DNA from: JBJXGF01 sp046153015
Lineage (GTDB): Bacteria > Actinomycetota > Acidimicrobiia > Acidimicrobiales > CAIXPF01
Assembly (NCBI GenBank): GCA_046153015.1
Contig: JBJXGF010000038.1
Location: 1-12,274 of the forward strand
Direction of reading: 5' to 3'
DNA: 12,274 bases
Under the pieces are notes generated by a model. The model had not been told where the DNA came from and did no database searches. It was given only the letters and a program-made list of their open reading frames with translations. The position numbers and the translations under genes are program-made. Position 1 is the stretch's first letter; each line of letters begins with the position of its first letter. Below, one piece after another: positions 12,188 to 12,274 of the stretch.

Positions 12188-12274
12188 CGGCGCAGCTACC
12201 GTGGCGGCATCGAACTCCAAGAGTCCTATCTCGAGAGCCCTTTCGACGCGTTGGTGCGGGCTTCTCTGCTCAGC

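Overview
The window is very GC-rich and gene-dense, with GTG starts and stop-start overlaps. It carries two F420-type luciferase-like oxidoreductases, a mycothiol-type cysteine ligase (MshC-like), actinobacterial-style acyl-CoA dehydrogenases, and several genes whose start codon lies 6-8 bases after a TANNNT box, as expected for leaderless transcripts. Together these suggest a high-GC actinobacterium, possibly of class Acidimicrobiia. The class is inferred from general resemblance, not from a marker gene.

Left part (1-7273), ordinary chromosomal metabolism. A near-perfect tandem repeat with an 89-bp period and a GC hairpin (1-150) precedes a small glyoxalase/VOC protein (+). Two luciferase-like F420-dependent oxidoreductases (-) follow, then a divergent GNAT acetyltransferase (+). 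After that comes a minus-strand run. It starts at 7273 with an acyl-CoA dehydrogenase that is translationally coupled (GTGA) to a flavin-dependent hydroxylase-like acyl-CoA dehydrogenase homologue, followed by a SnoaL-like/NTF2-fold protein and the MshC-like ligase. The first three probably form a catabolic operon for an unidentified acyl-CoA, steroid-like or aromatic substrate.

Middle (7338-8337), a gene graveyard. It holds a pyridoxamine-5'-phosphate-oxidase-like gene that has lost its central flavin-binding portion and is frameshifted. Next is a Phd-type antitoxin remnant with about three frameshifts and an in-frame stop and no visible toxin, then about 250 bp without a recognisable gene.

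Right part (8338-11050), a three-gene signalling operon on the minus strand. A soluble GAF-type histidine kinase (569 aa), a stand-alone receiver (148 aa) and a 187-aa protein with one membrane helix and a coiled coil are joined by GTGA and ATGA overlaps. The third protein belongs to no family I recognise, and the kinase has an atypical phosphoacceptor motif. This operon is the best candidate in the window for an undescribed system. Beyond 435 bp with no gene call lies a short-chain dehydrogenase (-) whose C-terminus looks cut off and replaced. The signalling operon is therefore bracketed by broken genes on both sides, which suggests insertion or rearrangement, though I see no transposase, integrase, att site or RNA gene.
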